Shown: piece by piece, positions 1 to 12,259 of the stretch
Position numbering within the stretch: position 1 is the first letter of the stretch
Layout: every line of letters starts with the position of its first letter
Origin: Novakomyces olei
Taxonomy: Eukaryota > Ascomycota > Novakomycetes > Novakomycetales > Novakomycetaceae
Assembly (NCBI GenBank): GCA_016906335.1
Contig: JADEYG010000003.1
Span: 1,240,001-1,304,000, forward strand
Direction: 5' to 3'
Length of the DNA: 64,000 bases
Position numbers and translations under genes: made by a program
The notes under the pieces: generated by a model
The model's input: the letters and a program-made list of their open reading frames with translations, nothing else
The model's database searches: none
What the model was told of the DNA's origin: nothing

Positions 1-870
1 TTTCTCAGAATAAGCAGTGAAATGTTCCCGTTCGCGTCACATGAAGAGCATGGCTATACACTAGAATTTGCCGACGAAGAACTACGCGAAGCGGGTCGTC
101 TTGCCAATAAATACAAGCATCGACTTACAATGCATCCAGGCCAGTATACACAGATTGCCAGTCCCAGGGAGGCCGTTTTCGACAGCGCTTGCCGTGACCT
201 GGAACATCACGCGGAACTCCTTTCCCGTCTGAACCTCGAGGGCCAAGCAAATCTGGATGCCGTTATGATTATTCACCTGGGAGGTGTTTACGGGGACAAG
301 GCCGCTACACTGGACCGATTTCGCCAAAATTATGCCCGGCTTTCCAGCAGCGTTAGGGACCGTCTTGTCTTGGAGAACGATGACGTCAGTTGGAGTGTTA
401 CAGACTTGCTACCATTGTGCCAGGAACTGAATATCCCTCTAGTCTTGGATTGGCATCATCACAATGTTGTTCCTGGTGAACTGAGAGAAGGCAATTTGGA
501 TTTAATGCCTTTGGTTGGAGCCATTGCTGAAACGTGGCAGAGACGCGGTATTAAACAGAAACAGCATTACTCCGAGTCCCGCGAGCCAAACAATCCATCT
601 GCTCATCATAGAAGAGCCCATTCAGCACGTGTAGTGGATTTACCGCCCTGTGAAAATGATATGGACCTGATGATTGAGGCAAAGGACAAGGAGCAAGCAG
701 TGTTTGATGTGCAAAGACGGCTGGGTATCCGTATACCGAAAGCACTGTCCTACAAGACGATAGAACCGACGCGTGAAGGGCTGCAGAGCGAGAAGGATGG
801 TAATTATTGGCCAGAAAACGAAGGTTGGCGATTGGTCAAAGCGAAAACGAAGAAGGAGGATTGGTTATGA
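1..870 (+). CDS. UVE1: UV damage endonuclease UVE1/UvdE (5' end outside window)
   Basis: Cleaves DNA 5' to UV photoproducts and other distortions, starting an excision repair route separate from NER; a TIM-barrel metal enzyme. The open frame enters from base 1 (FLRISSEMFPFAS matches the UvdE core), so the N-terminal part lies to the left. Metal-ligand segments of the family are visible in order: HPGQ, IHLGG, LENDD, LDWHHHN, KQHYSESRE and DLMIEAKDKE. About 289 residues remain, covering most of the barrel and ending in a basic tail. The family is found in fungi and some bacteria but not animals, which helps place the organism. Function confident; full length unknown. Confidence 0.93.
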   Translation, partial: FLRISSEMFPFASHEEHGYTLEFADEELREAGRLANKYKHRLTMHPGQYTQIASPREAVFDSACRDLEHHAELLSRLNLEGQANLDAVMIIHLGGVYGDKAATLDRFRQNYARLSSSVRDRLVLENDDVSWSVTDLLPLCQELNIPLVLDWHHHNVVPGELREGNLDLMPLVGAIAETWQRRGIKQKQHYSESREPNNPSAHHRRAHSARVVDLPPCENDMDLMIEAKDKEQAVFDVQRRLGIRIPKALSYKTIEPTREGLQSEKDGNYWPENEGWRLVKAKTKKEDWL

Positions 871-1452
871 AATGATATTGATAGATTCACGACAAAAAAA
901 TTTGTTGTCTACAAAACGATCGGACTGTATGAGCGACTGAATGAAGAGGTATAATGGACCGTTTACCATCATCTTTCGGCCTTTTCCCTGCCTTATTCAC
1001 GGGCCAATCAATACTCGTTTGTCATTTATGACACATTATCTCGATATATAATTTAAAATAGTTAAATAGTTTACCCTTTAAACCGACTGTACAAGTAATA
1101 CTATCCGCTCACCCCACAAGCAATTATGCCAGCGCCCACGCAACATCAATGACATAACAAGTCAACGATACTAATATGGACCTGTTGAGCGACATAAGCG
1201 CTGGAAAGCAGTATAATAATTTACAATATTCAATAAAAGTACCGAAATACGCACAATCTCATTGGCTGTGACGGGATATCGTCATACAAGTTGGCCGGGG
1301 ATTCTGCTGTTTATGCTTGGAACACGAAGCCTTTTCCGCTCGAGACCACTAATAGTAGGACGACTCAATCTGTCTATTTGCTTTTCCGCTTTCAAGTGGC
1401 GATATGCTTTATCTCAATTTGTTGCTAACTGTTTCCCCTAAAGTTTCGCAGA
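871..1452. other. Intergenic, UVE1 to Rieske oxidoreductase
   Basis: No convincing coding frame. AT-rich stretches near 1040-1080 and 1205-1250 and CCAAT-like words (GCCAATCAAT near 1001, inverted ATTGGCTG near 1261). It presumably holds the UVE1 3' end and the promoter of the next gene. Confidence 0.5.
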
Positions 1453-3249
1453 ATGGTGACCACGTACGAGGTAGCCGAGCGAGGGCAATTGTCGGACGGC
1501 AAAAAGATCGCGGTTGATGTTCCTGGTGTGAAAGACGCTAAAGTCCTTCTTTCTCAAATCAAAGGAAAAGTCTACGCTACTGGCGCTCATTGTACCCACT
1601 ATGGAGCTCCGCTCGTGAATGGAGTACTCTCCGAAACTGGCCGACTAGTCTGTCCGTGGCACGGAGCCTGTTTCCGTGTGCCCGAGGGCGATATTGAAGA
1701 CGGACCTGCATTGGACGTGCTACAGTCGTATCCCGTATCTATTAAAGACGGGAAGGTTTACATTGAAGCCGATCCGGAGGCACTTGTGTCCGGCCGACGC
1801 CAGCCAAAGCCTTGCTCTGTCGGGGAAAGTGAAGAGCATGTCGTCATTGTCGGAGGCGGAGGCAGTGGCGCAGTCTGTGCTGAAGTACTGCGCGATCAAG
1901 GATTCCCTGGAAGAATCACCATCATCTCCAAAGAGCCTCACTTGGCCATTGACCGAACAAAGCTTAGTAAAGCCTTGATTCCAGATGCCACTAAATTGCA
2001 GTTCCGCTCTCCTAAATTCTACGAAGAACAGCAGATTGAATACCGCAAGGGGGCCAGTGTCTCGTCAGTTGACCCGGCAAAGAAGACAGTTACCGTGCAG
2101 GAAAGCGGCGAAGTCGTAAAGTATACAAAGCTGGTGTTGGCTACGGGAGGACAGCCGAGGCAGCTGCCTCTCCCCGGATTTGATGCGCCCAATGTATTCC
2201 TGCTGCGGAGTCCCGAGCACGTAAAGAAGATTGTGGCTGCTCGAGATGCTGAGGATGGTCGCAAGAAGAATATTGTTATTGTCGGGAGCAGCTTTATAGG
2301 CATGGAGGTAGCATTGGCGCTGAAGGATCACAAGGTACAGGTGATTGGCATGGAAGAAGCACCTTTAGCAAATGCGCTTGGCCGTGAAATTGGAGCCGGT
2401 ATTCAAAAGATTCATGAGCGAAACGGTACCGAGTTTCATCTACAAGCACAGGTCGATAGTGCGCAGGTTGAGAATGGTAAAGCAGTAGCAGTTTTGCTCA
2501 AAGACGGGACCCGTCTTGAATGTGATTTCGTCGTTGTCGGTGCCGGCATTAAACCAGCCACTGATTTCTTGCCCGAGTCTGTTCCTCGCGAGAGTGACGG
2601 CGGTCTTCGCGTGGATAAGAATCTAAAGGTTAATGGCCTCGAGGACGTCTATGCCATCGGAGACATTGCCCATTTTCCCTTGGATTTCACGGGTACTGTA
2701 CAGCGAATTGAGCATTGGTAAGTTGGAGCGTTTGTTTCCCTTGTTTATACAGATTTTGTTCATATTTTGCTTTTGATAACTGCTTTCTTTTTACAATTGT
2801 AGCACGTTGCTTGTTTGCTCTTTTAGCATGGCACTCGTCATCGTTCATCAGATTTGCGTTTCATTTTTCTTCGTTTTACGATATTTCTTCTCGCTCTCTT
2901 TCACTCGCTCACTCGTAGGGATGTCGCACTAAACCATGCACGTACGCTCGGCAAGCAACTGGCCGGTAGCAAAGTTGAACCTACGTCGGCACAGATACCA
3001 GTCTTTTGGTCTGCACAAGGAGCACAGCTCCGTTACGCCGGATCATTAAAGGATGCTATGGGTGTGCATATTGACGGAAATCCAGCAGAAGCAAATTTTA
3101 TTGCTTATTACCACACTGCAGATGGTGAAGTGAGAAGCGTGGTTTCAATGGGACGCGATCCTCTTGTTATGCGGGCCAATGTATTTTGGAGAGAAGGCCA
3201 TTCTTTTACCCTAGATGATGTGAAGAACGGTAAAGTCCTGCAGCAGTAG
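1453..3249 (+). CDS. Rieske-type ferredoxin/pyridine nucleotide-disulfide oxidoreductase (AIFM3-like)
   Basis: Flavoprotein of the AIF/ferredoxin-reductase family, expected to move electrons between NAD(P)H, FAD and a 2Fe-2S centre. Predicted exons are 1453-2717 and 2919-3249 (intron 201 bp, donor GTAAGT), giving 531 aa. Residues 1-105 form a Rieske domain with ligands Cys47, His49, Cys67 and His70 (CTHYGAPL, CPWHGACF). An FAD-binding VIVGGGGSG, an NAD-binding IVIVGSSFIG and the YAIGDIA motif follow, then the C-terminal dimerisation domain. The splice rebuilds the RIEHWDVALNHA segment typical of the family. There is no obvious mitochondrial presequence. Domain call is firm; physiological substrate unknown. 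Confidence 0.9.
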
Positions 3250-3657
3250 AATAGGAAAGTAATTGTGTGCTCGTGCCCCACCGTTCTTTACCACCTTAAT
3301 TTACTAGCTTTATATGAATAGAATTCCAGTAACGATAAGGTAGACTTGAGTGTATAAGAGCTCGTCGACGTCTTTTTCATACTATACTGATATTGTGTAC
3401 AGGAAGACAACGAGGCCGACATTACAGATTGCAAAAGGATGGGGTCTTGATTAAATTTTAAAAATGTAGCTGTTGATATAAAGCTCTTTGAAGCTGCTGC
3501 TTTTGCAATCTTGGTAATATAAATAGACTATAATTACAAAAATGATTACAAAATAATTATAAAAATAATTACAAACCTTATTATAAGAGAAATTAAAATT
3601 ACTATACAATTAATTAAATTACTAGACAAAGAGCGTAAACAAAGACGCGCGTGTGCC
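3250..3657. other. Intergenic, AT-rich
   Basis: Mostly AT-rich, with repeated ATTACAAAAAT-like words between about 3530 and 3620 (relatives of the 9-bp minisatellite unit found elsewhere in the window). No gene seen. Confidence 0.5.
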
Positions 3658-5882
3658 ATGAGCGGTGCCGATTTCTTCGCGTCAGATACGCCGGCAGGCA
3701 CAAGGCGTTCGCTCCCGAGCGGCCGAGCAGGTCGCCGCTCTTCTCGATTGGCAGAAGTTCCTTCTCAAGCTACTGAGGCTCCATTTAGCCAAGGTTCAGG
3801 TGAGTCGCGTGCACCTTTAACCCTTGAATTAACGAGACCGATCAAGGGCTGGCGCAAGAGACAAGGAGCAACAAAAATAAATGAATGAATGAAATAGAAC
3901 TGAATAATAAAAAGGCAAAAAAAAAAAACCAAAAAACAAAAAACAAAAAACCAAAAAAAAAAAAAAAAAAAAAAAGAAAAGAAAAGCAACAAATCCAAAG
4001 ACTGTATCATCAAGAGTATACTAACTGGATCCCAGAAAGAGGCTATCCCGCCGAGTCTGCTTTTAATTGGCGTGGCGCCTATGACCGCGAGGCAGTGGCA
4101 GAGTATGACGAGTTTGACGTCACAGTCAAAGGCAGTGTGGCGAGCAGTGTGACCGGGTCGACGGTGGCCGACAGTGAGGACGACAGGCGCGGGCCCAGAA
4201 TGAGGCAGGGACGTGAGGTTCCAAAGGCCGTGTACGGTAACGGGTACGGCCACTATAATGAGATGGTAGAAGATGACGAGGACGATGACGAGTCCGAGGA
4301 TGAAGACTATGAAGAAAACGGAGCAGACTTTGAGACTGACGAGGATTTGGAGTACAATGAAAAGGCTGATGGAGACGAGGACGAGGACGGAACGGACGTG
4401 GAAGAAGATTTTCTCGCCGACGAGGCTGGCGGAGATGAAGGCCCACGGAGAGGAATAAAGTCCCTTCCATTCGGCAGTTGGCTGAGCAGGATGGAGCGGA
4501 TAGGAGGCAGTTCTGCTCCTGAGCCAGCAGAGCATTTTGATTATATGGATAGGCGAGTAGTGAGCCAGAGACACCAGGAGACGGACCAGAGAGACGTTGA
4601 GGAGCAAGAAATAGGGTCAGACGAAGAGCAGGAGGAGCAGGAAAGGGCAGTCGATGAGGGCGGAGTACTGTACGAGATCTATCGGCGAGGCTTTTACGGC
4701 TTCATTGTAGTGTACCAGAGGTGCCGGCTTCTCCTGCTGGCTCTACTGCACAAGTTGGGGCTCCGGTTCCGCACGTTTGCCGGTATTTGTGCCTTTGTAT
4801 ACGGTCTGACGGTGGCAGCGCGGTACAATCCGGCTCTAGTGGACTATGGAGTCGACAGGTTCGAGTCGCTGTCTCGCTCTATTACTAGCAGCTTAGAATG
4901 GCATGCTGCACGAAATCAGGATACGGGGCCGCCTCCATCACCAGTGGCCCAGGTCTTGAGGCAGACGGGCGAAGCGACTTTTGTTTTAGAAAAGCATAAA
5001 GATCAAAGCCATCTTTTATTGGAAATTGACGCTTTGAAACATGAGCTGAATGCTTTGCACGAGGGAATAGCGCAACAACAACAGCAGCAAGACAAGCAGG
5101 CGCAATTCCTAAGCAAAGTAGAATCGATCCAAGAGAGACTAGAGACTCAAGAAAAGGAGGCAGAGCATGGACGGTCGGCTCTGAGCCAGGATCTCAACCG
5201 GCTGCACCCTTCCATTGCTGATCCTCTGTGGCTGGCCGGGTTAGAAAAGTTGGGGTACGATACGATTCGAGACCGTGATTTTGCCCTGATATCAGACGGA
5301 GCGGTGGTTGATAAGCAGCTGACTTCTCCGGCTTACACTTTTGGCGAGTCAGCTCTCTGCCGACTGGGGTTCAAGTTCTTTTGTACGATGTGGGGGAAAA
5401 TACCTGAAATGGCTCTCGTCCCGGGCATTGACCCTGGGAACTGCTGGTCCTTTGCCGGCAATCACGGAGTGTTATCCATACGTCTGATGACGCGTATCGT
5501 ATTACAACGCGTTGCTATTGCCCATGTTCAAAAGGAACAAAGCAAAGAAATAGAGACCGCTCCGAGGCATTTTCAAGTGTGGGCCCGGGTAGCGGACGCG
5601 AAAACGCGCGACCAAATTACTGCAATAGTGGCCAGTGATTATGGTCTTGACGTTCGTAATGCTGCAAAGGAGGCACCGAGTCCGGAACACGCTTTATTCG
5701 GCGTTTACATGTACGACATTCATGCCGACTCGCCGCAACAAGTTTTTGCCATTTCTAGTGCGGTCACGCAGCTAAATGTGCCAGTTGACTATGTGACATT
5801 TTCCTTCAGGGACAATTGGGGCAAATCCAATTACACCAGTATTTATCGTACACGTATTTTCGGCGAGATCGCGCAAGAATGA
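3658..5882 (+). CDS. SUN-domain inner nuclear membrane protein (Sad1/UNC-84 family)
   Basis: Inner nuclear membrane half of LINC bridges; the SUN domain binds KASH peptides in the perinuclear space. Predicted exons are 3658-3799 and 4036-5882. The 236-bp intron has a perfect TACTAAC (about 4018-4024) before CCAG, and contains the poly-A tract at 3908-3980, so an apparent poly-lysine run there is not coding. Product 662 aa: Ser/Arg-rich start, a very acidic region (about 80-240), one membrane segment (about 290-310, GICAFVYGLTVAARY), a coiled coil with a Gln run (about 370-435), then the SUN domain (about 465-660) with PGNCWSFAG, APRHF, FGVYMYD and YTSIYRTRIFGE. Family call is firm. Confidence 0.9.
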
Positions 5883-6305
5883 ATGGGGTTTATTAAGGAG
5901 TTTATTATAATGACAGCAAAAGCAACCGAAAAAGAAAGCGAGAAAGGTAAAAAAAAAAAAAAGATGAAAAGACAAAAAAAAAGGGGACTGTTTATAAAAT
6001 TGAGAGCGTTCAGTTGGTGTAGAGTATTATGTATAGGTAAATGAAAATAATCAATGTAAGTAGAAACTCGTACATTTCCAGAGAGGGTAGACAACAAAAA
6101 GGGGGAGAATTAATGTTGGTCTTTGAAGTAAATCTCATCGGAAATTCTAATTAGTTCATCAGCTGTGTATACCTTGATCTATGTTATATAGTGCAATGTA
6201 CAGTATTAAATGCTCAAACTTTATCATTATGCGTCCAATACGTCCCATGCTAGTTTCTCCAATCCGTTTGCTCATGCACTGATAAAATTCTCCAAATCCT
6301 TATAA
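5883..6305. other. Convergent 3' intergenic region
   Basis: Lies between the 3' ends of the SUN gene (+) and POLD4 (-). A-rich tracts at about 5949-5985. No coding evidence; presumably 3' UTRs and polyadenylation signals. Confidence 0.5.
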
Positions 6306-6871
6306 TCATACCTCCCCGTACCCTAAAAACAATTAGTACCTAACGCGTTATTCCGGCTATCGAGCTTACATAATGACTCGCGAAAACGTGGGTCTTTCGC
6401 TCCTTGTTCAGTAAGACAGATCCGTTTCACTATCTGCGGCGGCTTCAGACCTAGCGAATCTGCTCTTTGCCACCTATCCAACCGCGAAATGCCGGTGCAA
6501 GGACCATATTCGCTAGACAGATCAAAGTGCCGTAGTATGATGTCAACAGGCGACAGGTGATCGCCGTGAACAAGCGGCGTCTTCCGCGTAGAAAGAATTA
6601 CCTCGGCCTGACGAGAAACCTCAGCGTCTGTCCCATCCAACTGCTCAAACACTGGCTCAGCTTTGACCGGCTTTTCTTTTCGTTCTTCCACAGGAATTGG
6701 CGTGCTTGCAATTTCCGTTTTTCCCTGTTCCTGTTTGACTTTATTTTCCGGCTCTTTTTTTGGCGGAGTTCCAGTCGGCCGTGACGACCGGAAATGATCC
6801 GTCATACGTCCATTTCCGGTCGTACGGGCGGACTCTCGTGCTGTACGAGGAGCATTTTTAGGTCGAGCCAT
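6306..6871 (-). CDS. POLD4: DNA polymerase delta small subunit 4 (POLD4/Cdm1)
   Basis: Smallest, non-essential subunit of replicative DNA polymerase delta, stabilising the holoenzyme and contacting PCNA. The conserved C-terminal block is clear: ILRHFDLSSEYGPCTGISRL, then RWQRADSLGLKPP and DPRFRESL. Reading straight on adds an unconserved tail, but a 47-bp intron (6323-6369; donor GTAAGC, TACTAAT, acceptor TTTTTAG) joins a 17-nt last exon (6306-6322) and rebuilds SLWYGEV, matching the SLW ending of animal POLD4. Spliced product 172 aa. Residues about 20-28 (GRMTDHFRS) resemble the degenerate N-terminal PCNA-binding motif of the family. It is transcribed divergently from BDF1. Confidence 0.88.
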
Positions 6872-7478
6872 TGTGTATTTACACGTAGCGCACAGGCGTC
6901 ATTATAATTCACGTTTGACGATTATATATATATATATATATATATAAATATGTATACACTGACAGCCATATAATAATGCATCATACTAGCAATGTGTAGT
7001 ATTAATCTATCGAGTATGTGTGTTTATATCGTAATCTTTGGTCTTTTGTTGCTATGGTAACGATAATTGTAAGCTCTAGATAGGCTGAGGAGATAACAGT
7101 TTTACAGTACGATTATCATGTGTAATCACGTCCAATCATATTCAGCCCAGTTCCCAGGGTTTCCGAATTGGGAAGATTTTTATAGACTAGATTCGCGTAA
7201 TATTTCGGTGGACACCCCGAAAAATTATAAAAACTTGCCCGCTCCCAACTCGACCCAAATTTGTTTTCTCTCCTTTTAAGCCCTAACCCTTGCCCGCAGT
7301 ATTCCTTAGTTCTTGTGACCTATATTACTTGTGGGCCAACTCAAACAGTATCATACAGGGTTTTCTATTGCTGGCACAAGTTTGAACAGGGTTTTTGGAA
7401 TATTCTAGTCAGGGTTTTCATTGATGCGAAGCTGAGGAGCATAATCGCACACGAGACAAACAACAGGACATCAGACTT
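6872..7478. promoter_or_regulatory. Divergent promoter region POLD4/BDF1
   Basis: Contains an (AT)n run at about 6924-6946. On the BDF1 side it has CCCTAACCCT (7281-7290) followed by three copies of CAGGGTTTT at about 7356, 7387 and 7410. These telomere-like or telobox-like words are the kind bound by Rap1, Tbf1 or TRF-type factors in fungi. Their role here is inference. Confidence 0.4.
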
Positions 7479-9578
7479 ATGACTGCCGCGCCTACGTCTG
7501 CTGCGGCGGAGCAGGCGCCGGCACTGGCGCCGTTCGAAGAAAGCCCCGTTAAATCTGACGTTAATACTCCTGTGCAACCGAAATCCGAGGGCGACGCGGT
7601 TGAAGCCACGAACGCGTCTGGACACGTAGCATTGGATCAAAATGGGTCAGTGACAACTAACGGGCACCAGGACGTGCCTTTAGCTACTTCTCTGGTAAAC
7701 GAAGAGCGCGAAGAAGGTTTACCTCCTGCCAAGAGGCCTCGTGTGGACAGCTCTGAGAATAAAGATGGGTCTGATCTCGCTGAAGTTAAGGATCAGTCGG
7801 CGGACACTCAAGTTGAAGCTCAGGCGCAACTACAAGAGGAGCCGCCGCTTGCTCCGACGGAAGACGTAAAGCCGGCAAAAGTCGAAGACGCAGGAGAAAA
7901 AGGGAGCTCTGATCCTACCGAAGAAGCCTCTGTCAATCCTGTTCAGACGGAAATAGGAGTTGATCCAGATGTGCGCCAAGCGGCCACTGAAAAAGTCGCA
8001 AGTGCACCTCCTGTGGAGGATATCAAGGAGGCTAAACCATCAAAGATCACGAGGGAGCAGACAAAATATGCTTCGGCTATTTTGCGTACACTTAAACGTT
8101 CGAGGGACGCGTTTCCCTTCGTACAACCTGTTGACCCCGTAAAATTAAACTGCCCCGATTACCCGACTGTGATTACAAAGCCGATGGATCTGTCTACAGT
8201 TGAGAAAAAGCTCAACAGTACACAATATCCGGATATTGACGCTTTTGTTGCTGATGTCCGGCTGATATTTGCAAACTGTTACCGTTACAATGGAGCAGAA
8301 GCACCTCTATCCAAAATGGCAAAAAATTTAGAAGAAACGTTTGAGCGTCAGTTGAAGCAGATGCCTTCTGCTGCTGATTCGACTCCGAAGGCTAAGAGCT
8401 CGGCAAATACGGGAGCAGCGGCGGGCAGCGGAGGAGGATCCAAGAAGGCGGCTCCATTTGGGACAACCCCTATTGTAGCAAGGCGCGAGTCAACTGTTGA
8501 TAGCGCCGGTCGACCGAAACGAGAAATCCACCCTCCTGCTTCGCGTGATTATCCCTATAACGATAGCAAACAGCCTCGCCGAAGATACGCAAATCAGCTG
8601 AAATTTTGTGGAACTGTGTTGAGGGAGCTGCTAAAAAAACCTCACGAAGCGTACGCTTTCCCATTTTATCAGCCTGTGGATCCAGTTGCTCTCAATATAC
8701 CCGACTATTTCAAAGTCATAAAAAAACCAATGGATTTATCAACGATCCAAAACAAGTTATCCGCTAACGAATACTCGAAGCCGTCCGAGTTTGAGGATGA
8801 TGTCCGTCTCATGTTTAAGAATTGCTACAAGTTTAATCCCGCAGGATCACCTGTCTATAGCATGGGAAAGCGTTTGGAAGCAGTTTTCAATGAAAAATGG
8901 GCAGAAATGCCGGCGGAACAGGCCCCTGTACCAAAGAATAAAACTCAGACTCATGTAGTACATGACGATGAGAGTGATGAGAGTGATGATGAAGAGGATC
9001 AGCTGGCTGCTCTAAATCAGACTATCAACTCTTTACAAGAGCATATTAGACAACTAAAAAATGGCAAAAAGAGTGGAAGCAAGAGCTCCTCTAAACGTAA
9101 AAGTGACAGCAAAAAGACTTCTGGTGGAAGCAGTGGCAGCAGCAAGAAGAGGAGCAGTGAGCCTCCCGTAATAACAAAAGAGATGCAGGATCGATTCGTG
9201 CATAAAATGGAGAACGGATTAAGTATGGAAGAAACTGGCGTCATAGTTCAAGTGCTCAAGGAGTACATGCCAATACCGGAGTCGGGAGAGGTTGAAATAG
9301 AGCCGAATGAGGTTCCTCCAGAGTGCTTTCACCGTTTATACCGGTATCTTTTCAAGGGAGAGGATCCACTGCGGAAACAGCCTGCCAAGCCCAAACAGCC
9401 CCCACCAAAGAAGAGCCGGGTGCTAACAGAGAAGCAGCAACAGGAAGAGATTGTGCGTCTGCAAGCGCAGCTAGAAAAGTTTGGTCAAGGTGGAGCTGCG
9501 GCAAAAGTTGCCATGGCCGAAAGTGATGATGAGAGTGATGAAGATGGTTCTGATGTGGAAAGTAGCGACGAAGACTGA
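7479..9578 (+). CDS. BDF1: BET-family double bromodomain protein (Bdf1-like)
   Basis: Reader of acetylated histone H4 that links chromatin to TFIID and SWR1 in yeast. One uninterrupted 699-aa frame. Bromodomain 1 is at about 195-300 (QPVDPVKLNCPDYPTVITKP, acetyl-lysine-binding Asn in NCYRYNG). Bromodomain 2 is at about 370-480 (FPFYQPVDPVALNIPDYFKV, Asn in NCYKFNP). A coiled coil of motif-B type follows (EDQLAALNQTINSLQEHIRQ), then a Ser/Lys-rich linker and a NET/ET domain at about 570-635 (ITKEMQDRF ... EVEIEPNEVP). The tail is acidic (SDDESDEDGSD). The start is an ATG preceded by ACTT, with a stop-free N-terminal Pro/Glu-rich region. All hallmarks intact. Confidence 0.95.
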   Translation: MTAAPTSAAAEQAPALAPFEESPVKSDVNTPVQPKSEGDAVEATNASGHVALDQNGSVTTNGHQDVPLATSLVNEEREEGLPPAKRPRVDSSENKDGSDLAEVKDQSADTQVEAQAQLQEEPPLAPTEDVKPAKVEDAGEKGSSDPTEEASVNPVQTEIGVDPDVRQAATEKVASAPPVEDIKEAKPSKITREQTKYASAILRTLKRSRDAFPFVQPVDPVKLNCPDYPTVITKPMDLSTVEKKLNSTQYPDIDAFVADVRLIFANCYRYNGAEAPLSKMAKNLEETFERQLKQMPSAADSTPKAKSSANTGAAAGSGGGSKKAAPFGTTPIVARRESTVDSAGRPKREIHPPASRDYPYNDSKQPRRRYANQLKFCGTVLRELLKKPHEAYAFPFYQPVDPVALNIPDYFKVIKKPMDLSTIQNKLSANEYSKPSEFEDDVRLMFKNCYKFNPAGSPVYSMGKRLEAVFNEKWAEMPAEQAPVPKNKTQTHVVHDDESDESDDEEDQLAALNQTINSLQEHIRQLKNGKKSGSKSSSKRKSDSKKTSGGSSGSSKKRSSEPPVITKEMQDRFVHKMENGLSMEETGVIVQVLKEYMPIPESGEVEIEPNEVPPECFHRLYRYLFKGEDPLRKQPAKPKQPPPKKSRVLTEKQQQEEIVRLQAQLEKFGQGGAAAKVAMAESDDESDEDGSDVESSDED

Positions 9579-10021
9579 GCCGAGTAGTTTTTTTCTCGCT
9601 ACATCTTTGCTCATTATAATTTGTCGCTTGTTCTGGTCTGGTTGGGATAAATTTCCATTAATATTCGAGAGCAAGAACTTTACATCTTTTCAAGGTCGTA
9701 TGTGTTTCCTCGTTTACCAAGAGCGAAGCGGCCAAAATAATTTTTTTTTTTACCTCTGGTCAAGCCATACAACGTTGCGAGTGGTTTCACCAATAGGTAT
9801 GCCTAAACCTGGCGCCTGGGCACGAAACTACCAACATGATAATTGAATGAGATCGAGTCGATGCAAAGCCTCGTAATTTTGAGAATGATTATTTCTTGTA
9901 GCGCGAAGCGTAAAATATAATAGATTATGAATTGTAATTGTAATTTGATTAAAAGTTTAGTTTCACATGGTACGTTTGCTTAGAGCTCTAGTTTGTGTGT
10001 TTGTACTCAATATTGTACTTC
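9579..10021. other. Intergenic, 3' of BDF1
   Basis: Contains a T run (9740-9750) and AT-rich sequence leading into the 9-bp minisatellite. No gene seen. Confidence 0.5.
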
Positions 10022-10311
10022 TTGTAATTATTGTAATTCTTGTAATTCTTGTAATTCTTGTAATTCTTGTAATTCTTGTAATTCTTGTAATTATTGTAAT
10101 TATTGTAATTATTGTAATTATTGTAATTATTGTAATTATTGTAATTATTGTAATTATTGTAATTATTGTAATTATTGTAATTATTGTAATTATTGTAATT
10201 ATTGTAATTATTGTAATTATTGTAATTATTGTAATTATTGTAATTATTGTAATTATTGTAATTATTGTAATTATTGTAATTATTGTAATTATTGTAATTA
10301 TTGTAATTATT
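10022..10311 (+). repeat. 9-bp minisatellite, unit TTGTAATTA
   Basis: About 32 near-perfect head-to-tail copies. The first unit ends in A, the next six are TTGTAATTC (10031-10084), and about 25 are TTGTAATTA. Grouping of the C variant at one end suggests that later expansion was mostly in the A block. It lies just upstream of RVB1 (about 70 bp before the start codon). Because the period is a multiple of 3 it is open in several frames and mimics Ile/Val-rich proteins, which are spurious. Confidence 0.95.
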
Positions 10312-10382
10312 GTATTATTGTACTTTTTACAATAACAATCCGCAGAATAATTTCCAAACCCACACAACCTTGTCGCATTACA

Positions 10383-11933
<1,551 letters not shown>

Positions 11934-12259
11934 GACCTGATGAGAAAAGACAATAAAGGACTATATTGTAGTACAGATTTGGAGAAATATTAGAGCAAAG
12001 TTGGCCGATGACGTTTATAAATTTGTGCAGGTCTTTTCTTGCTCATTAAAATGGTAATAGGTCACTTTTTTGATGGATAATTTACAAAATCGTCTTCGCT
12101 ATTGTTATCATAATCATGTGAAGTGTATTATACACTAAAATAATTATATAGAGAGAATTATCATAGAGTTATTATAGAGTTACAATATAGAAAACTACTG
12201 CACTGACAAAATATTATATGAGAAGAATACAAAAGTTGGCGCCCTAATTTTACAAATAA
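11934..12259. other. Intergenic
   Basis: AT-rich, with an AATAAA at about 11951 just past the RVB1 stop that could serve as a polyadenylation signal. No gene seen. Confidence 0.5.

Noticed and set aside
3885-4035. Poly-lysine N terminus fused to the SUN protein
   Set aside because: It is the A-rich part of an intron: a GTGAGT donor at 3800, TACTAAC at about 4018 and CAG at 4035 join exon 1 to the SUN frame in phase.
3765-4607. 280-aa hydrophobic minus-strand frame over the SUN gene 5' part
   Set aside because: Antisense of poly-A and acidic codons gives Phe/Leu/Val-rich nonsense; the plus strand has a spliced conserved gene.
10022-10311. CRISPR array
   Set aside because: Contiguous 9-bp units with no spacers, and a eukaryotic context without cas genes. 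The same applies to the other tandem arrays.
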